From Rhizomicrobium sp. (GTDB taxonomy: Bacteria; Pseudomonadota; Alphaproteobacteria; Micropepsales; Micropepsaceae): a stretch of DNA of 44,280 bases. This document shows positions 41,577 to 44,280 of the stretch, in pieces; the stretch's first letter is position 1; every line of letters begins with the position of its first letter. The position numbers and the translations under genes were made by a program. The stretch spans positions 1-44,280 of the forward strand of contig JARLIR010000103.1 of the NCBI GenBank assembly GCA_031291635.1, given 5' to 3'. The notes beneath the pieces are model-generated. The model had not been told where the DNA came from. It searched no databases and worked only from the letters and a program-made list of their open reading frames with translations.

Positions 41577-43658
41577 CTATTTCTCGCGTGTGAAACGCAC
41601 TTGGGAGGTGTCACTGCGGCCCTCGGAATCAACCACGGTGATGCGGGCATTGCCCTCGCCTTGTGGTAGATAAAGAGCAGGCTGGAAGCGATCATAGCTG
41701 CCAATCAAAAGCCCATTCACGAGCCAGGTGAGTGGGGCTTTACCGCCATCGGCTTTGAGCAAAATGGTCTTGTCGGCGTCTTTCAGCCCTGGCAGCGGGA
41801 TCACTGTGCCATTGGGCGGATAAGCGATGGCCGGTGGCGGCACGGTGGCGGCACGGGCCATCTCTAGCGCTGTGGCTCGGGTGAAGACACGCAACGACGG
41901 CGGCAGCGCGTCGGTGGTCTCGACCAAGATGGCGCCTGTCGGTATCGGCGGCGCCGGTTCTTTATCGGCAGGCAGCAGCCCGAAGACTTTGAGCAGCACC
42001 GGGGCCGCTGAATCCACGCCAACATGACCGGGACGCGAAGAACCATCGGCGCGGCCGACCCACACACCCACGGTATAATCATTGGAAAAGCCGACGCTCC
42101 ACGCATCACGGAAACCGGCGGAGGTCCCCGTCTTGAAGGCGATGCTGCGGCCGCGGTTCAATCCCTCACCCATCGCCCAGCCTTCCGGCAGTGAAACGCC
42201 GACCAAAATCTGCCGCAGGTAATAAGCGGCGACGGGACCAAAGAGACGATGGCTGGGCGCATCGGGCGCCCCTTGCACGAGACGTAGACCACGGGCCTCA
42301 CCGCCATTGGCGATGCCCGCGTAGAGCATGGTGATATCGAGCGGCGAGATGCCAAGGCCGCCAAGGGCAAAGGCGGCATTAGGCGCGGTATCAACGGTGG
42401 GAAAGGCCAGATGGGCTCCGGCATTTTGCAGCACCAGCGTGAAGGCCAGCGGCCCTACCTTTTCCAGCACCGCCACCGCAGGCACGTTGAGCGACATGCG
42501 CAAGGCATCCCGCGCGGTCACTTCGCCTTTGAAATCGCCGGAAAAATCGCGCGGTGCGAAATCGCCGAAATTCATTGGCGCATCGTCCATCATGGTGGAG
42601 GGATGCAAGATGAGATCGTCGAAGGCGAGGCCATAGATAAAGGGCTTCAAAGCCGAGCCGGGCGAACGCGGCCGACGCGCCAGATCGATCTGTCCCGCCT
42701 TACCCCAATAATTGGTACCGCCGAGATACGCCACCACGTTGCGCGTTTTGTTTTCCACCACGACGATGGCCATGGTGGCGCCATCGCCAGTGTAGCGCAC
42801 TTCCTGGGCTGCAAGTTGTTCCACCGCAGTCTGAATATCGCCATCCAGTGTGGTGACGATGCGGCTCTGCGGGTGGCTGCGCGCGAGTTTCTCGCTTAAG
42901 TGTGGTGCGATCAGCGGCATGGTTTGGCGGGCGAAAGGCACACCTTCACGCCGTGCCAGGGCGGCATCGGACGCCGTTACAACGCCTTCCTGCACCATGC
43001 GCGTGAGAACCTTGTCCCGGCCTTTCAGCGCCGCAATGGCGTGGCGATCGGGGCGTTGTTTGACCGGCGATTGCGGCAGCGCCACCAGCAGCGCGGCTTG
43101 GGCCAGATCAATCTGATTGGCAGGCTTGCCGAAATAGGAGAGCGAAGCCGCTTTGACGCCTTCCAGATTGCCGCCAAAGGGCGCCAACGTCAGATAGAAG
43201 GAGAGGATTTCGTCTTTGGAATAACGCTCCTCCAACTGCACGGCGCGCATCATCTGAAACAATTTTGTCAGAACGCTGCGGCGCTTGGGTGGCTCCAAGA
43301 GACGCGCAACCTGCATGGTCAACGTCGAGCCGCCCGACACCACATGGCCGGCGCTCACCCATTGCAACGCCGCGCGCGCCATCGAACCCGGATCGATACC
43401 CGCATGAGTGTCGAAATGCTTATCCTCATAGGCTTTCAGGATGGCGAGGTAGCGCGGCGAGACCTCGCGTACCTCAGTGCGCATGCGCCAATAACCGTCG
43501 CGGGTGAGGAAGGCCCGCAGCAGCACGCCGTTCTTATCCACGACTTCCGGCGAGGCATGAGCGATTTTGGCAAGATCCGGCGGGTTGGCGACATCGGCAG
43601 CCGCTAGGCCCGCGACAAGGCCAAGCGCACCGAATAATGCCATCCGTCCTTCACGCAT
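41577..43658 (-). CDS. pbpC: Penicillin-binding protein 1C
   Basis: 693 residues. N-terminal signal anchor; glycosyltransferase 51 domain with the catalytic Glu in AYEDKHFDTHAGID and SGGSTLTMQVARLL; transpeptidase domain with SxxK in RSPGSALKPFIYG, SxN in MSLNVPA and KTG in FKTGTSAGFRD; and a C-terminal beta domain (about 600-693) of the BiPBP_C type. PBP1C is the bifunctional peptidoglycan synthase paired with bacterial alpha-2-macroglobulin, and such a gene lies upstream here. Starts at 43658 or at the ATG 43643, which has GAAGGACGG just ahead; the second is also plausible. Confidence 0.95.
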   Translation of the reverse strand: MREGRMALFGALGLVAGLAAADVANPPDLAKIAHASPEVVDKNGVLLRAFLTRDGYWRMRTEVREVSPRYLAILKAYEDKHFDTHAGIDPGSMARAALQWVSAGHVVSGGSTLTMQVARLLEPPKRRSVLTKLFQMMRAVQLEERYSKDEILSFYLTLAPFGGNLEGVKAASLSYFGKPANQIDLAQAALLVALPQSPVKQRPDRHAIAALKGRDKVLTRMVQEGVVTASDAALARREGVPFARQTMPLIAPHLSEKLARSHPQSRIVTTLDGDIQTAVEQLAAQEVRYTGDGATMAIVVVENKTRNVVAYLGGTNYWGKAGQIDLARRPRSPGSALKPFIYGLAFDDLILHPSTMMDDAPMNFGDFAPRDFSGDFKGEVTARDALRMSLNVPAVAVLEKVGPLAFTLVLQNAGAHLAFPTVDTAPNAAFALGGLGISPLDITMLYAGIANGGEARGLRLVQGAPDAPSHRLFGPVAAYYLRQILVGVSLPEGWAMGEGLNRGRSIAFKTGTSAGFRDAWSVGFSNDYTVGVWVGRADGSSRPGHVGVDSAAPVLLKVFGLLPADKEPAPPIPTGAILVETTDALPPSLRVFTRATALEMARAATVPPPAIAYPPNGTVIPLPGLKDADKTILLKADGGKAPLTWLVNGLLIGSYDRFQPALYLPQGEGNARITVVDSEGRSDTSQVRFTREK

Positions 43659-43662
43659 GCTG

Positions 43663-43857
43663 TCACTTAGACCGGGCGAAATAGACGATCACAAAACCAC
43701 CGAGCACCGCAACGAAAACTGCGCCAATGACAAAGGGAACGGACTCCGATACCACACCCCAGAAGAAATGCGCGATCCCAACCAGCGCCGCGACGAGCAG
43801 CCAGAACACCGCCCCAAGCCGGAAAAATCGCGCACTTCCATTCTGTTTATCCGCCAT
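43663..43857 (-). CDS. Small two-TM membrane protein between pbpC and alpha-2-macroglobulin
   Basis: 64 residues with two hydrophobic helices: FFRLGAVFWLLVAALVGIAH (about 11-30) and VPFVIGAVFVAVLGGFVIVY (about 40-59), then ARSK. ATG at 43857 with AAGGG 6 bases upstream. It begins 16 bases after the alpha-2-macroglobulin stop and ends 4 bases before the pbpC start, so it is co-transcribed with both. No family recognised. Its position suggests, without proving, a part in the PBP1C/alpha-2-macroglobulin unit. Confidence 0.65.
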   Translation of the reverse strand: MADKQNGSARFFRLGAVFWLLVAALVGIAHFFWGVVSESVPFVIGAVFVAVLGGFVIVYFARSK

Positions 43858-43873
43858 CCATGCCCTTGATCCG

Positions 43874-44280
43874 TTACGGCTTAATCGTCACCGTAGCCAT
43901 TGCCGTGCGCGCCATCACGCCCGGTGCATACATATCTTCGGCGATAGCCGCTGGCGCCACAAAGCTACCGATGCCAACCGCCCGCACCACATAAGCGGCC
44001 CGGAAACTGGGTTGCACCTCCAGTCCCTTTTTATCGCCATAGCTATAACGCGAACCGAGCGTAAAGGCTGCCACGAAACGGTCGTCGCGTTTGTCGGCCA
44101 GCGACAGTTCCGTGAGCGTGCCATTGAGATTGTAGGGCTTGCCCTCGTCGCCTTTCAGCACTTGTTCGATCTCAAAGCCCGCGGGCAGAAGATCAATCAG
44201 CCCCACTTGCCGCGCATAGTTGTTGGGCAAGCGCCCCGTCAGCTCGATCACCAAGCGATCATTCTGATGGATGTTGGCAA
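43874..44280 (-). CDS. Alpha-2-macroglobulin family protein, C-terminal end (partial)
   Basis: The gene's 5' part lies beyond the right edge; about 134 C-terminal residues are present. They contain VIELTGRLPNNYARQVGLIDLLPAGFEIEQVL, FVAAFTLGSRYSYG in a shortened quotation, and FRAAYVVRAVGIGSFVAPAAIAEDMYAPGV, which are the bacterial MG10/terminal domain signatures of YfhM-type alpha-2-macroglobulins (PAGFEIE, and Y-x-VRA-x-x-x-G-x-F-x-x-P-x-x-x-x-E-x-MY-x-P). The family traps proteases that breach the outer membrane and works beside PBP1C in the periplasm. The apparent start at 44254 is internal: the frame is open to 44280. Confidence 0.9.
   Translation of the reverse strand, partial: ANIHQNDRLVIELTGRLPNNYARQVGLIDLLPAGFEIEQVLKGDEGKPYNLNGTLTELSLADKRDDRFVAAFTLGSRYSYGDKKGLEVQPSFRAAYVVRAVGIGSFVAPAAIAEDMYAPGVMARTAMATVTIKP

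Noticed and set aside
44254-44280. TTG at 44254 as the start of a complete 126-residue protein
   Set aside because: The frame stays open to the window edge and the sequence is the C-terminal domain of a much larger alpha-2-macroglobulin.

Overview
The window (about 60% G+C) is an alphaproteobacterial chromosome segment. The markers are a GapR/DUF2312 nucleoid protein, an HWE/HisKA_2-type histidine kinase, DUF1036 and DUF6614 proteins, a tiny aa3-oxidase subunit IV gene beside pntAB, a sucC/sucD/sucA/sucB region, and a zinc-free L36. The gene mix would suit a heterotrophic lineage such as the Rhizomicrobium/Micropepsaceae group, but that placement is inference. I see no rRNA, tRNA, CRISPR array, prophage or intact insertion sequence.

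Layout. 1-4.5 kb: a cupin protein, a TMEM175-like channel, and a signalling cluster of a stand-alone receiver, a double-PAS HWE-type kinase and a converging CHASE3-like kinase. 4.7-13.4 kb: the TCA genes sucB-sucA and sucD...sucC on the minus strand, broken up by an acyltransferase on the opposite strand, a DUF4440-like gene and a secreted protein of unknown function. 13.4-18.3 kb: a GT87 mannosyltransferase-like protein, a membrane protein, a divergent CX5R phosphatase, a candidate small RNA with promoter and terminator, then a lolA-class I amidotransferase-MOSC operon. 18.3-21.2 kb: gpsA, two YciI genes and an EVE gene, with an unexpected two-TM beta-barrel protein resembling the CBASS effector Cap15 inserted between the YciI genes.

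21.2-27.3 kb: an unknown membrane-anchored protein, two paralogous GNAT acetyltransferases flanking a DUF6614 gene, pntB-pntA and the small cytochrome oxidase subunit. 27.4-36.9 kb: a PagL-like outer membrane barrel, three alpha/beta hydrolases, an NtrC-class regulator, gapR, an N-formylglutamate amidohydrolase-like gene, DUF1036, pyk, a GNAT, a TPR protein and rpmJ. 37-44.3 kb: cell wall and carbohydrate genes: an MltB-type lytic transglycosylase, a TauE/SafE permease, two tandem GH5 glycosidases behind a LacI-type operator, and pbpC followed upstream by a small membrane ORF and the 3' end of an alpha-2-macroglobulin gene that runs off the window.

How they fit together: the core is central carbon and redox metabolism (2-oxoglutarate dehydrogenase, succinyl-CoA synthetase, pyruvate kinase, transhydrogenase, glycerol-3-phosphate dehydrogenase), plus envelope upkeep (LolA, MltB, PBP1C/alpha-2-macroglobulin, PagL-like) and sensing. 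The observations most worth follow-up are the orphan Cap15-like protein (19844-20440) and the candidate small RNA at 15941-16089.
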